Assembly: GCA_907165065.1 (NCBI GenBank)
Contig: OU015523.1
Location: 42,273,702-42,337,701 of the forward strand
Length of the DNA: 64,000 bases
Direction of reading: 5' to 3'
From: Caprimulgus europaeus
Taxonomy: Eukaryota > Chordata > Aves > Caprimulgiformes > Caprimulgidae
The translations under genes and the position numbers were made by a program. The notes beneath the pieces are model-generated. The model was given only the letters and a program-made list of their open reading frames with translations, ran no database searches and was not told where the DNA came from. Shown here piece after piece: positions 23,951 to 37,900 of this stretch. Position 1 is the first letter of the stretch; the number at the start of each line of letters is the position of its first letter.

Positions 23951-24956
23951 TACAGGTTGATTTGTATTTCCTGGTATTCTGGGTCCATCCACATAGATGA
24001 AAATTTTCCATAAAGAAGAGTTGAGGGCCTATGGAAGCATCTATGGCATCACAAAACTAGGTATGAAAGCCATAGAAAAACTGTGAGGGCATGAGTAAAT
24101 TTGTCTTGAAAGTAAGACTGTAATATGTGCAATAAATAAGGTGTGGAATACACACTGAACAATACAGGGGAAACAAAATGCTGAATAACTGCCTGTAAGT
24201 GAGCACAGTCTATTTTAATCTACTGAATGAGACAGAAGTCCTATGAAAAAATAGTTTGTTCCTTTACCATAACTCTACAGTTTAAACCATTAAGATCTGG
24301 TAAATTATGTAAGAATCAGTGTGTGCACAACCTCATGAATAAGTCGCCAGCTCTCTCTGACTAAAAAGGCTTAAAATATTGATTAATCACAAGTATTTGT
24401 ACCACTGTCATGGGCTAGTAAGTATGTCTCAGTAGTCTAATTTACCAAATTGCAGGTATTGATCCAAATCTGATACCTGAAGCTCATTATTCTTTACTGT
24501 TCTATTTAAAAGATTTTGAACTTTTACTTATAAAAAGGAAACCACTGCATTTAACATAGATAACTAGCCTTAGCATGGAAAGCAAATCAGTCATGAACAA
24601 TGCATCCACTGCAAATTACTGGTTGAATTAGTAGGTGGGTACTTACAACAATGGTATTGATTCAAGCAAAGTATATCTGGTTTCCAAATGATTCATTAAC
24701 CAACAACTGTGATTAAAATGTAAACCCTATAAATTAAAATATTATATAATAGAAGTGTCTGTCTGCATATTTGCAGATTTCTTTCTGTACCCAGTCTCCT
24801 GCTTCTTCAGCTTGTTTTAACTGAAGCAGTACAACAGATCATAATAAATTTCAGAATTGTATTAATTCTATTCTTAGGTTAAATACGAACTTATTTTGAG
24901 GTTTCAAGAAGAGAGAAAGAATGAAAATTACCTAAAACTTTTTAACGGGGGAAAAT
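23951..24956. other. non-coding DNA, no gene seen
   Basis: About 1 kb of AT-rich sequence with no open frame of note and no recognised repeat. Confidence 0.55.
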
Positions 24957-25115
24957 TCCCCTCCCTGGAAGTGTTCAAGGCCAGGCTGGATGAGGCTTTG
25001 AGCAACCTGGTCTAGTGGAAGGTGTCCCTGCTCATGGCAGGAGGGTTGGAACTGGATGATCTTTAACGTCCCTTCCAGGCCAAACCATTCTATGATTCTG
25101 TTCTATGATTCTATG
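24957..25115 (+). mobile_element. CR1 LINE 3' tail
   Basis: CR1 3' UTR fragment: CCTGGAAGTGTTCAAGGCCA, GGCTGGATGAGGCTTTGAGC, AACCTGGTCTAGTGGAAGGT, GAGGGTTGGAACTGGATGAT and CCCTTCCAGGCCAAACC. It ends in three ATTCTATG/GTTCTATG repeats. 5'-truncated with no coding sequence. Confidence 0.92.
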
Positions 25116-27361
25116 AAAATAAAGGTGCTAACGCTGAAAGGTTTGATTAATCTTTCTTTTTAGATGAATCTTGCATTTAGAGCTGTCATTATAGAATACT
25201 ACTGGAAGAAAGAAGAGGAATAACATGATCAAGAAGGAAGAAGCTTCCGTTATTGAATTGTAATAAGTTTCAGGGACAGAAGATTGTAAGCAAATAAATA
25301 GAAATATGCCAACAAGTTAAGATGAGAGACTTGGATGATCTCTCTGTGTTCTCTTATGTTCCTAAAGTATACAAGACAGGTGACTGATGTGGTGAAGATA
25401 CTTGAAATGTAAGGATCATTCACAGCATGACATGGGCTGCTAATTTTTTAACTGTCTCTGCCCTGTTCCATTGCAAGACAACCAAGAGTAAAATGTGCTT
25501 GCATTTGTACAACACCAAAGATACTCTCATGCTGGACACCACAGAGGAAAGTAAGTACTTAAAAATCCAGGCAGGATAAGGCATGGATTTATAGAAAGTG
25601 AAGCAGAATTCATCAGTTTGCTTTGAAACCTCACATTGTTTAAAAAAAAAAAAGAGTTAATGTGTACCTCTGATAGCAATCCATATTTAAACCCACGCTA
25701 TTCCAAAATGGTATCTAGTGGTGCTTTGATTGCTACGTCTGATGGGTGTCAAGCAAAGAGAAATGTTCGACTTCCTCCAGCTCCCAAATGGTAGGGGAGA
25801 AAGAGATTGAAGCCATTATGTAGATGAGTCTGGTTTGTGGCACTGCAGTGCAAATGGCTCTGCTCAGTGGGACCAGGGTGGGACTTCTCCAAGAGACCTG
25901 CAGGAAGTATCCCTGAAGAGTTCTTAGGTTATTGGTAAAAACCTCAGTTAGAAAGCTTGCACTCATAATGGATTTGAAAGCTGATGTTATGTAAATATTT
26001 ACTCTGCATTGTCAGCTTTGTTAAATTTGGTTGAAAAATGAGGCTTGAGCAAAGTGCTCCTGGCAGGTGATGGTTATGAATAGCAAAGGTGTTGGAAGCA
26101 GAAGCAATGGGAGCTGAAATGGCAAATGCAGCACATCACTGTAGAATAGTTTGACTAAGAGGCATCATAGAGCTCCATAAACACCATTAAAAATTTAGCT
26201 CAGAGTGTCTACACCTTTTAAAAATGTTCCATAGTCACTCAAGATCTCTGGAAGGTATTACTCTGTATTTGAGGGATCTTTGTGTTTGTGGAGTGCTGTT
26301 ACAATCATATACTGGAAGCAAGCTTAAGCCAACCATCCTAGTAAGCAAGGTTTTAGAAAAATCTCTGTATTGATTTGAAATCACTCCCTGAGGAAAAGCA
26401 CCATACACATTACAGCAAGGAAGTGCTTCAGTGTCATTATCATTCAGGTCGGTTCAACTCCTTAGCCAAGCATTGCTGTATGTGTTTTCTTCCTCTCTAT
26501 TGACTGCATCAAAATTGGGTTAAAGCATCATGTTTTGCCAAACAAGCTCAGCAGAACAGAAAATTATTGCCCTCTGTACAACATAAAATTATAGGCATCA
26601 GATGCTGTAAATATTGTAATGCCACAATAAAGCTACCAACACCAGGTAGTGAGGATACTTTCAATCCTTACAAAACTAGAGAGAGAGAACTCAGCTCTTT
26701 AACAGCAATAAGAAATGTGAGAGCTGTGTTTTAAGAAAGATGTATTTATAAAATATCGGGAGAGTAATGAAAATTCACCTCAAATTTTGTATTTCTCCCC
26801 CTTTTTTTTGGTGTGTTCATCCATGGCATTGGACAGCGAAGTAAAACATCATTCATTATGCCTGACAAAGTTATGACACTGTATAACAAATTGACCTGTA
26901 AAACTCCTTATCCACTTATATTGATCACTATATCTTTTTCTCTGATTGATGAACAGCATGTTAGTAATCTATTGATTTTCATCATCAAAAGAAAGGATAA
27001 GCAAATATCATCTGCTTTTGTACATACATATATGCAGTGCTGTTTTCAAATATGATGTCAGAATAAATATTGCCTAAGGTTTAAGATTATTCTTATCCTA
27101 AAAAATATTTTTTTCCTTTGAAAATGTACTGATCTAATTTGAACAAGGGTTTGTTTGTGTCGCCCCACAAAAAAAACCCAAACAAACAAAACAAAAAAAA
27201 ACATATAAAATTTCTGGAGAAAGACAACATCTGATAAGTACCATAGCTTTTCTTGCAATGAACCATTACTTAATGAACTCTCAATTCTCTACAGAGTAAT
27301 GGCAAGTCTTAAAATATGCATGAATACCCCATTGCTTGTGTTGGATTTATCTATGATGTGA
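25116..27361. other. non-coding DNA, no gene seen
   Basis: AT-rich, apparently single-copy sequence. Frames up to 80 codons without recognisable content. A 12-bp poly-A run lies near 25640-25651 with no SINE attached. Confidence 0.55.
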
Positions 27362-28424
27362 AAGTAAAGAACTGGCTGGATGGCTGGACCCAGAGAGCTG
27401 TGGTGAACTGAGTTAAATCCAGTTGCCAGCTGGTCACTAGTGGTGTTTCCCAAGGATGAGTTTTGGGGCCAGTTCAGTTTAATATCTTTATCAAGGATCT
27501 GGATGGGGGGATTGAGTGTGCAGTAAATTTGCAGATGACATCAAGTTGGGTAGGAATGTTGACCTGTTTCAGGGTAGGAAGGCTCTACAGAGGGATCTGG
27601 ACAGGCTGGATCAATGGGCTGGGGCCAATGGCATGATGTTCAATAAGGCCAAGAGCTGGGTTCTGCACCTGGGTCACAACAACTCCATGTCATATGATGT
27701 CAATGTTACAGGCTTGGGGAAGAGTGACTGGAGAGCTGCCCTGCAGAGAAGGACCTGGATGTATTGGTCAATAGGCGGTTGAACATGAGCCAGCAGTGTA
27801 CCTAGTTAGCCAAGAAGCCCAATAGCATCTTGGCTTGTATCAAAAAAAGTATGGCCAGCAGGACTACGGAACTGATTATCTTAATGTACTCGGCATTGGT
27901 GAGGCTACAATTTGAGTACTGTGTTCAGTTTTGGGCCCCTCACTACAGGAAAGACATTGAGAGGGTCCAAAGAAGGACAATGAAGCTGGTGAAGGCCCTA
28001 GAGAACAAGTCCTATGAGGAGCAGCTGAGGGAGCTGGGATTGTTTAGCCTGGAGAAAACGAGGCTGAGGGGAGACCTTATCGCTCTCCACAATTAGCTGA
28101 AAGGAGATTGTAAAGAGGTGGGAGTCGGTCTCTTCTCCCAGGTAACTAGTGATAGAATGAGAGGAAATGGCCTCAAGTTGCACCAGGGAAGTTTAGATCA
28201 TATATTAGGAAAAACTTTACCAAAAAGGTAGTCAAGCATTGGAACAAGCTGCCCAGGGATGTGGTGAAGTCACCTTTCCTGGTGGTATTTAAGAGATAGG
28301 TAGATGAGGTGCTTAGGGAAATGGTTTTTAGAGGTGGAGTTGGTAGTGTTAGGTTTATGGTTGGGCTCGGTGATCTTAAAGGTCTTTTCCAACCACTACG
28401 ATCCTGTGATTCTGTGAAACATGG
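27362..28424 (+). mobile_element. CR1 LINE, about 1.06 kb, 5'-truncated
   Basis: The copy begins inside the RT domain (AAGAACTGGCTGGATGGCTG) and runs through the thumb region and 3' UTR to GATTCTGTGAAAC near 28420. Its 3' end block CTTAAAGGTCTTTTCCAACC places it with the copies at 20.8 and 45.1 kb. A perfect 9-bp direct repeat GATGTGAAA at 27355-27363 and 28425-28433 may be the target-site duplication. That would put the true 3' end eight bases past the last octamer. Confidence 0.95.
27364..28096 (+). pseudogene. CR1 ORF2 reverse transcriptase fragment, disrupted
   Basis: The frame from about 27364 reads KNWLDGWTQRAVVN, then a stop, then VTSGVSQG, a stop, then VLGPVQFNIFIKDLD. The catalytic FADDIKL (FADD at 27528-27539) and [11 protein letters not shown] follow in another frame (27516-27782). 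The thumb segment with [19 protein letters not shown] is at 27830-28096. Two in-frame stops near 27410-27460 and at least two frameshifts show it is dead. Only the C-terminal half of RT was ever present. Confidence 0.9.
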
Positions 28425-31400
28425 GATGTGAAATACCTTTCCACTTCCTTCTGCAACTGGCCATCAGGTAGTAGGGTTAAAATGCTGTTGCAGATGCTCT
28501 TGTTTGTATTTGAAACACTCAGACCTTTGAGAGTGCAGAGCTGTTTCTCTGGGCTCTGGAAATGCTTATATGTATCATATGACATTGATATCACTATAGA
28601 CTGCAAATTTACTTATAAATTGTAATTTAGTATTTCACTTTAATGGCAAAAAAGAATCCTCAGTCCAGGATCAAGCAAACCTGCTGGGGCACATTCAGTC
28701 AAGAAGGATTTCTAGTACTATTTCAGTTTTTTTAGTACTATGATATTTCCCTTGCTGCACAGCAACTTTGAGGAGGAAACAGAACGACTATTTCATCTTC
28801 TAAGGAGCATCCACACTTAGAATTGTAAATAGCCATCATCCACCAAGACAAACCAAAGCAAGCTGCTACATTATTTGTAAGATAAGAAGCAAAATATGCA
28901 ATTTAGACACTATACAGTTCTATTAACCGGAATTTATGTTTCTTTGCATTTAATGCTACAGGGACTAAGCTTAACATTAGCATTTCCATGCCTGTATAAG
29001 AAAAAAAGTCTGTATTTTTTTCCAAGTTTTGAAGCTGACAATTGAATAAGGTGCAGGGATTTAATGTCAAACTAAATTCTGCTCAGAGGTTGTGAAGCTC
29101 AGTACAAGTCTCTTAACTTTCAAATAACCCTCTAGGCCTGGCTAAAACTTTGAAGACTTGAGGATCACTGCATATACATAGGTCCCAGTAGCTGTTTGGT
29201 GGTGTGTGAGACATACAACAGGGTATCAACCCATTTTCTAATAGATCATAGCTCAGAAACCGTGATTGTGTTTTTAAGCATAGAACATGCTTATCTTAAA
29301 ATCAACAGAACAAACTGTATCCTCCTCTTCTGGCAGAATGGACATCCAGAGCCTGAACAGCCTGAGGACCATGTAACACAAGTGTGGGTGCATTACCCAT
29401 TTGCAGCATGCTAGATTCATTCTTCCATAGCCTTCAGAAAGGATCTGATGTCTGTCATGATGAAATGCAATGGAAAAGACAGATTTTGTCAAATGTATGA
29501 AATGGAAAATAAACGAGGAAAAAACCTGCACAACATGTCCTCTTCTTTGTCAATGTTTTTCCAGAGTAAAGAGACACATTAACAGGAAAAAAAACATAGT
29601 ATTTTGCATACATTGTTCATACCAAAGGACTAGATTCTGATATTCATCTTGGTTACCACATGGATGCTTCTACTGAAGCTGAGCTAAGGAGGCAATAAAC
29701 ACTAAAGTTTCTGTCATAGCTGTATGAGCACCACCTTGTGCTTCCCCAGCAATTTAAGATGATGTAATCTGAGAGTACCACAGTGGTACTCAATTTCTTC
29801 CTTGTCTGAGTGGACACTGAAGTCCACCCAGCTGGGTAGTGAGATGTTCAGGGATCTCTTCCAGACTCATACTGAGCGCTGCTTCATTTTCTTGGGTTAG
29901 GTCCCATCTAGGTGCTTTGCTGGTACCAGCCTGTGCAAGGCAAGAGAAGATGAAGGAAGGCAGCTCCAGTTGGCAATTCGTCTGATTTGCACTACTGTGG
30001 CCATCACTCACAACCTCACTTGGAAGGGAGAAGATCTTTTCCCAGTTCACCTTTCCAGGTGGTTCAAGTGAGTTTACACTAAACAACTATAACAAGAAAA
30101 TAATCCAGGGAACAGGAGCTGAAACCCAGTTCTTCACACCATTTCCTTAGTCCTTCTTGTCTCTCAAAAATACTATAATTTTACACCAGCAGCTCAGACA
30201 AGACACCTGAAAACAATCCAAATCAAGACACATAGCTTTCCAGGAGTTTAAATTACTAATTTTGGTGTTGCAAAAGAGCAGGTTTGTCTTATTACTGGGC
30301 AGAAATCAACATAGTTTCACCCCATTTTGGGAGTAAGTGAAGTGAAATTCCAGCCCTCCTGCAGTCCTTGGGATTAGTCCTTGCTAAAGTTGAGACTGCA
30401 TCAGGAAGCTTTGCTCCACCAGGCTGCTGAAGAAAATGACATCATGGGCCAAGACCCTAAATCCTCCCAGGGTTCTTTTTTCATGCTCTACACAGGATTT
30501 CAAGATTTCTTCCAGCAATTACAATAAAAAGGTGACTGGGATTAAGGACCTTTAACTCCATGTTTAAGGGCTGTTCTGTTTATTACTCTGTCGTCTCACA
30601 CAAAAAATAGTAAACATTGAAGGAGTAGTTTTTCCAAGAATTAAACTAATGAAAATAAAATAAGTATATGATCTCTTGAAGGACCATAAATACTGTTGGG
30701 TTCCAAAGCATTTTAAAGAAATATATGTATTTACTGTGTTTAAATCAATATAAATAAATCAACAATCCAGAAAAATGGATTACTTATGACATTTATTTTT
30801 CCATTGTATATTTAAGCCCTCAGGAAGATCCATTTTTTGTGTTCAGACCTCGTTGGTTCTTTGCAACCCTTTTTCTAATTTCCTTAAGACTCTGTTTCCA
30901 CAGACATGGAGCTATTCTGTAAAAATGATAAATTGGCCTGTTAGAGATATTCCAAAACTCTATTCTTCATGTCTATCTATAGCACTGCAGTGCATGCTTC
31001 TTGGAAGCATTAATAGCTGCATTTCATTTTACTATATAAATATTTAAGGTTTGTAATTTCTCTGTTGCTGACACTGCCAGTGCCAATGCAATGCAACGTT
31101 TCATTATCAGTTCCTAGTATACACATAATCTTGTCAGACTTTGTTTCCAATAAATATAGCATGATATATTTTGAATATTTGAATAGTTGAATGCATTCAT
31201 ATTGCTTTCAGTCATGACCTGCTTACAAATTCCCAGCTAAGAAGTACAGCCACATGGAACAATAAACTGCAAGTATTGTGCCAATAAATTTTCATTAGTC
31301 AGTGACACTTAGCTGTAAAAAAAAATTAAACTACATCCTTCAGAAACAAGTTATCTTGGTTCCTGCATTCCCACATTAGGATGAACCACATCCAGGACCC

Positions 31401-31696
31401 ATATTGTTATTGTTTCAAAGCTGTAAGTGAGTAGTTAAAATTTAATCTGCTCATTTCCATTCCTTCTTTAGCAATTTGCCAATCTCTTTCTCCATCTTTT
31501 TGAGTTTCTTTGTGCATGAATATGCAGGAGAAACAAATGCTCTCTTAGCTGTTCTGGGAAATCAGTGTCAGAACAGGTATTTATTAATGGTCTCTGATTT
31601 TGAACTGGCTGTGAATTTTGTTTATTCTGCACCTTTCTGAAAGCTGCAATGTTTTTTATCAAAAGTAAAGATAATTTGGAGGAAGTCTCTCCCTTC
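28425..31696. other. non-coding DNA, no gene seen
   Basis: About 3.3 kb of AT-rich sequence. Open frames reach 98 codons (29790-30086, minus) without any recognisable feature. No repeat recognised. Confidence 0.55.
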
Positions 31697-31940
31697 ATGA
31701 TAGAGGGTAGATTTAGGTTAGATATTAGGAAAAAAATTTTCAATATGAGGTGGTGGATCATTGGAACAGGTTGCCCAGAGAGGTAGTGGAGGCTCCATCC
31801 CTGGGGATATTCATCGTCAGGCTTGATGGGGCTCTGAGCAACCTGCTCTAGTAAAGATGTCCCTGCTTACTGCAAGGGGGTTGGACTAAATGACCTTTGA
31901 AGGTCCCTTCCAACACAATACATTCTATGATTCTATGATT
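31697..31940 (+). mobile_element. CR1 LINE 3' UTR copy
   Basis: It starts at GAGGGTAGATTTAGGTTAGA (the conserved start of the CR1 C-terminal/3' UTR block). It continues through TGGATCATTGGAACAGGTTG and CCCAGAGAGGTAGTGGAGGC, then GTTGGACTAAATGACC. It ends with ATTCTATGATTCTATGATT. Same 3' subfamily as the element at 118-226. No usable coding sequence. Confidence 0.95.
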
Positions 31941-34900
31941 ACAGAAAATGCAATTTTAGGTAATATGAAAGCACTTTGAGAGACTTATGCTGCTGCATAA
32001 GTACATTCAGATCTGCTGACTTTCTGTGGAGTAACAACATTATGTGGGATGTACCCCAGCTCTAAGGCAGAGGAAAGGAAGAAAGGGCATAAGTAAAAAT
32101 TGAAACCACTGCCCTCTAGATAAAGCATCCTAAACCATGATAAATGAAAGCCCTGCCTGACCTCACAAAACAGAGATCCAAAAGCCAACTGCCTCTTGAT
32201 TCCCGCCAAGCCAGCCTAGAGAATGGTGCCCCTTTTTCCCTTTCACACCTGGTGCCAGCATCATGGATTCTCAGTTGTCTGACAATGTATTTCCAGAATT
32301 CTTAATCTGGAGTTGATTAAATGCATTTCTTAATTTCTGGTTCTTGTAACTGAGTGACAGATGACGAGGGAACACTGCCTGTGAACGATAAAGGTTTCTA
32401 GCTCACACCAGGTTGAAGTTGTGAGGGACGACAATTAAGATATATGACTTGCATGCATTCCATGAGCTCAGACTCCCAGTAGGAAGAAGAAAAAAAGTCT
32501 GAGTGCAGTTGTTAATTTTCAGGATTTTGAACCTGAATTGTTGAAGTCTATGAAGTCTAATTTGCACTTTTTGAATGTTTGGGATTCGGGCAGTACTACT
32601 CTTATGACCAGGTCCTCTTTTTGAGAGCTCATAACCAATGTTTTCATTATTGCTTGATCTTTTTTTCATTAATTTGGTATAATTTAGTTTATTTTAATTT
32701 AATTTTCAATTTTGTCTACATGTATAACTTCCTACATTTTCTGGAGTTTGTAAACATACAGTAAATAGCCCAGGAAGAGTTATCCTACCACGACTCTGGC
32801 TGGCCATCCTGGACTCCTTCAAGGCACATCTGCAGTTCAGTCTGACAGTTTCAGAGAACTGGACTTATTTCTTGGGCAGGATCCAGTAGTGACTGCCTAT
32901 TGCCCTGCATCAGATCTGGTAAGTGCATGTGTTTCACTCACATAATTCATTCACAAGGGGTCGAAAAATTCAAGGAGGACTCCATTCTCTTCTGTGTCTG
33001 ATCTACACTATCCAATCATGCATGCACAGAAAATAAAATTCACTGGCAATTTTAGAGGCCAGTGAAAATGGATATTTGTAGATCTGGACCCTAGGCACTA
33101 AGTAAAACATCTTGGTACCTGAAATGTCCTTCCAGTGTGGTCCTCCCTTCTGTTTACCTGCTAACTCTGTGCTTTGGTCTCCAATATTACCGATTAGTTT
33201 CTGTTTATTCTTTTCTGACATCTTAGTGCTGCACAGTGGAGAATGCAATGGTTAGTTACACAAGAAAACAACTAAAAAGATATCTGGTTGCCAAACTGAA
33301 AAATTTAGAAAAATCCAAATTTAGATTAGATGTAAATCCTCCTCACTTGCCTCATGGGCTTAGGTAGGGACATGTCCCACCAGTACAAAATTTCTCCCAC
33401 TTTCCTTGCACGCAACAAACCATATCCCAGGAGACAGGTTATAAATGAGGCTTTCTGTAGTGATAAGTGTATTTGAGCAACTGCAGCATTGGGCCCTACT
33501 GGAAATACAGGCTAGTCAGGTTTTCTCTCTGCTCGGTGGCTCGTGGTTCATGGTCAGAGACCAGTTAACATGGAGATGTGAGATACCCAGGCTCAAATCC
33601 CTCTAATTTCTCAGGAGTTAAGACTGAATTATGTGTATTTCACAGACGAGTTGAAACTCCATTTGCTTAGTTGAAATCTCTAACCACGTCCTCTTTGCTG
33701 CTGGGTTTTGTGCAGGAAAGGAACTGCATGGATTTGGTACCAGGTCTTCAGAGAGAATTCATGTCTGTATATACCTAGAAGGTAATAAACAGCCTCTTCC
33801 TCCAGTGCTGTAGAAGTCTTTTTAAGGGCAGAGATTTCTAAGCCTAATATTTATATATAAAATTCTTAGATACTTTACTCTCTTTTAGCGCTGAAGTAGG
33901 AATCAGTCCAAAATGTTAGGTTTCCAGTCAAATTTCCAGTGCTAAGCAATATTATGTGAAACTACCCTCAAAGTCCTATAATATACAAGCAGTATATATT
34001 TTAAAAAAATTTTAATTAAACTTTGTGTTGCAGAAACTTTTGAAGATCTTCAAGATTATAGAATTTCTTACTGAGGAAAGCACCTCTTTTGTGCTACATA
34101 GCTCACCAGGCAACATGCACATCTGCACAAAAAACATCATTTGCCCCTCAGATCTCTCCTCCACTAGTTGTGCCATAATTTGGTCCTTGCAGTTTGCCAT
34201 TCAGCTTAGTTCCTCTCTCCTCTGAAACCAGCTGATCTCTTACAATGGTATTTAAATGAGTATTCTGAACTTTACTGGGCAGGCTGGTGAATAGACCCAT
34301 AGAAGATGACAAGCTCTTCTCTCAAGGGTCACATGTGAATTCCATTTAGAAACACTACAATGAAAGTAGAAGTCCCTCATAATCATATTAGCATGTTTTG
34401 AAAATACGTATTTTTTGAGTTAAAGACCAAATTAATCAGGAGTTGTACTCCAAGTGCTGCATTCTTTTAAAGGTTCTGTTGACTATTTATTCTCTCTTTG
34501 GAGAAAAAAAAAAAGTGTGCATGTATTTCCTATCCAAAGAAAGACAAAGCTTTCTGCCCCAAGGAGCAGGCTAAGGGCTTGACCTCTCACTGGATGGATG
34601 CAAATACAGCCAGTGATGAATTAGGCATGATGCGCAGGTGAAAAGAAACAGAGAGGGTAGTGAAGAATAAAAGATGTGGAAATATCAAAAAGGCAATTCA
34701 ACAAGGACTAGTGTGCAATATGGTGGGGAAAGGAGCAGAAGGTGTATTTTCAGCTTTTTTATTTTCACTTGCTGGATATTTTAACTGGTTTAAATATTTA
34801 TTTGCTATAGCATTTAATCCAGGATTTTTTTTTACTATCCAACGAAATGACACAAAGAAGAATTGAGTAAATCTAACCTTTATGCACCTTTATGCATTTT

Positions 34901-37900
34901 AAAAGCTGACCTTGAACTCCTTTGTAGCTACTGAGGAGGTCACTTTCAGAAATCCTGATCATGTTTGCATAAACTATGTGTAAGGCTGTGGTGAAGCACT
35001 GCCTCACACAGCAGGTACCCACAGCTCAGAGTTATCATCTTAGTTCACTCTGAATCAAGTTAATAACTCATGCAAAAAAGACCATAATAAGAAAACATGA
35101 AAGGAGAGTCAACTCAGCCATTGGGCTGCCTTCAAACGCTTCAGGGAATGGTGTCACTACTTTACTGTGCCTCACATGGAAACGTTTTCCATTGTTCTCT
35201 GCAGGGCAGGGGGATCTCCCACAGTCAGCTGAGCTTGTCTTATGTCTTCATCCAGGACTCTAATGGTGTATTTCAAATCACCAGGTGCTCCCTGGTCTGA
35301 ATGTATATAATCCAAATTTGCATTTTTGTGTCCTCAAGGATGTTCTGATCCACCAGAAAGCAAATGTAACCTTGAATGTGAGCCTGATTGAGTTTTAAAC
35401 CCATCCCTGATTCCTTCAAAGCTTATCTCAAGGGGTAGCCTTAGGTGCAGATGTAGCACACACAGACTTCTCTGTAGAACAGGGGAAGTTATTGGTAGAA
35501 GGACAACAGAGCTCTGTTCTAACAAGTAGCATTTCCATGGCATGAAACACCTTGTGAGGAGAGCTGTCTGTAAAGTGCTGGTGAGACAGCCTAGGACATA
35601 TCTGATCATTAGTGGGAAATGCTGTCGCAAGCACTAATCAATGCAATTAACATGGTTATTTAAACTTTTTGCTTACAAAGTAATTGTCAGGGTAATAAAA
35701 AATAAGATTGTGAGAAAATTAGCCAGCTATCCTATAACACTGTTAGTTTTGTGCCATTATTTTTTCTCCTCATTGCCTACCAAACATTACCAAGGCATAA
35801 GCCATGGTACGTGTGCTAGTAATGTTCCAGATCACATCTTTCACAATAACATTTTTCCCTTTTGCTACTAAATCTCTGGCATAGCCATAGTGCTTGGAAA
35901 AAATGTAAAAATAAAAAGGCAAATAAAAGTAAACTACATTCTTCTTATGATGTAACATATTTCAGTACTAATGGTTCCTTTAGAATAAAAATGATTTCTT
36001 CAATTAGCTTATTTTTACAGGGGTTATAAAAAGCAGAATCTAGATCAATAATGGTAATGGTTACAGGATTTGTTGAGGCTTTCTTCTCAACAAACAGCCT
36101 GAAAAACAAACCAAGTTGATTTTGAATCTTTGGTTGATAAATAAGATATACAAAAGAATTTTCACTGCAGTATCTAAATGCTGATTTCCTCATAATGTGA
36201 ATGGAAATAGAGTGTTTTCTTCAGCAGGGTAAATAGAAATGGTTTGTTGTTAAACCATTTTATACAAGACTGTGAGTGGAGGATTTTTTATTTTTTCCAA
36301 ATATAGCTTTTAAATTTGCAAGGCTATGTGGAAATGACAGGCTGATCTGTCCCTAAGTATCCTATCTTGGCCTTCAGGAAATGGTGATACTTCATTTACA
36401 GAATTTTAAAGATTACAGTAGATAAGTTATGAAATGAAGAAAGGCTGTTTTCAAGACAAAAACCACTCATTAACTGCTAGAAAGCTGAGAATAAAAAAGG
36501 TAGACTGCAAGATTTTTTGGCATTAAACTCTACAGATAATAGCTGTTGTGTAGGTGCTCTTCAAATTGATGGCAAGTTGAAAAGAATCCATTTTTAAAAG
36601 GTGGCTTTTTAAAGGACACATGTATTCAAAATTTGATTTCTACTTGTATGTGCAGTTCACTTGACAATGCAGATTCTTCACACAGGTTTGTGTTAATAAT
36701 TTATGTAGACAACAAACTCTTACACGCCTTATAAAAATGGAGCACAGCTGGATTGTGCATTTACAATGCATCTTCCATATACAACTCAGAGTAAAAGAGC
36801 TTCATGTGCTGAAGGGAAGCCTCTCTAAAATTTAGTTATTATTGTGAAGAGTCTGAATGCACATTGAGTGAGACACGGGTAGCATTCACATTTCTTTTTC
36901 AGTTGTTTGCCTTAAATCCCTGTGGAGGATTTTGAGGAGCTCTAAATCATCTTGTATCCTGTAAACATCCACAGTAGTACCATTTTAATGGTCTCTGTGA
37001 ATGTATGTGGTATATTTAGTGGGGAAAAAATATAATTTCTATAGTCGTGCCAGCCTTCCAGGTGCAGCCTGAAGGGAGTACAGGAGGATTGACTCCTTTT
37101 AGCACTTAGCAGACCATAGGATGTGATTATTCTGATACCCCAGCATGATCCCTGGGGATCACAACTCTTCATCTTAACATACCTAATGAAGTGCAGATGG
37201 GAAAATTTACATGACAGTCTTAACCAAAACAGAGAAAACAAACTAAAACTTCCAGTATTAATTTGCTGGTCACACTGATACAGAACTGTTACACAGTCTG
37301 GGAAAAAGCTTTTCCAGCACAGACTTTATAGCTCCTGGGGCTGATCCAAAGCCCTTTACAAGTGAATGGTAGACTTTGAATTACATGGGATTGCCTTCAT
37401 TGACTTAAATGGTCTTTGGAAAAGGTCCATAATGAATTATTGTTTAATATAGTCCACAGCATGATTAAAAATGTTAGGTAAAACTCCAAGGAAGAAAAGG
37501 AGGTATGTTGCAAACATATGTCACTTGATTTCCCATTACAAAATTCCCTATTTAATAAATAGCACTGACTCAGATTGCAACCAAACACAGTCTGATCAAA
37601 CCTCTCATTCATAAAACCAGCTCTTTTAATGACATTCTGCAACACTTGGGTTCAGTTTTTGTGTGGCAGTGATAATGGTGTGGTACACTCCAGACTACTG
37701 GAATTTGTTGGGCTATGGGGATGCTCCTAGGCCTGTATCATCACAGTAATCACCTGTATTTAATACACTGAAATGAGTGGCTAAAGCTCCAAGTAAAACA
37801 GAAGTTATGTCCAAACTCCAAAGGATCTAATTAGGCAACAGATTATATCTGACCTAATTAATAGCATCTCGTGTGAGGATAGAATTCTTTCAAGTCAATA

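Noticed and set aside
33535..33600. tRNA/SINE-like box (CAGGCTCAAATCCC) with a possible A-box upstream
   Set aside because: No cloverleaf can be built and no SINE tail is visible; similarity is limited to the B-box-like stretch.
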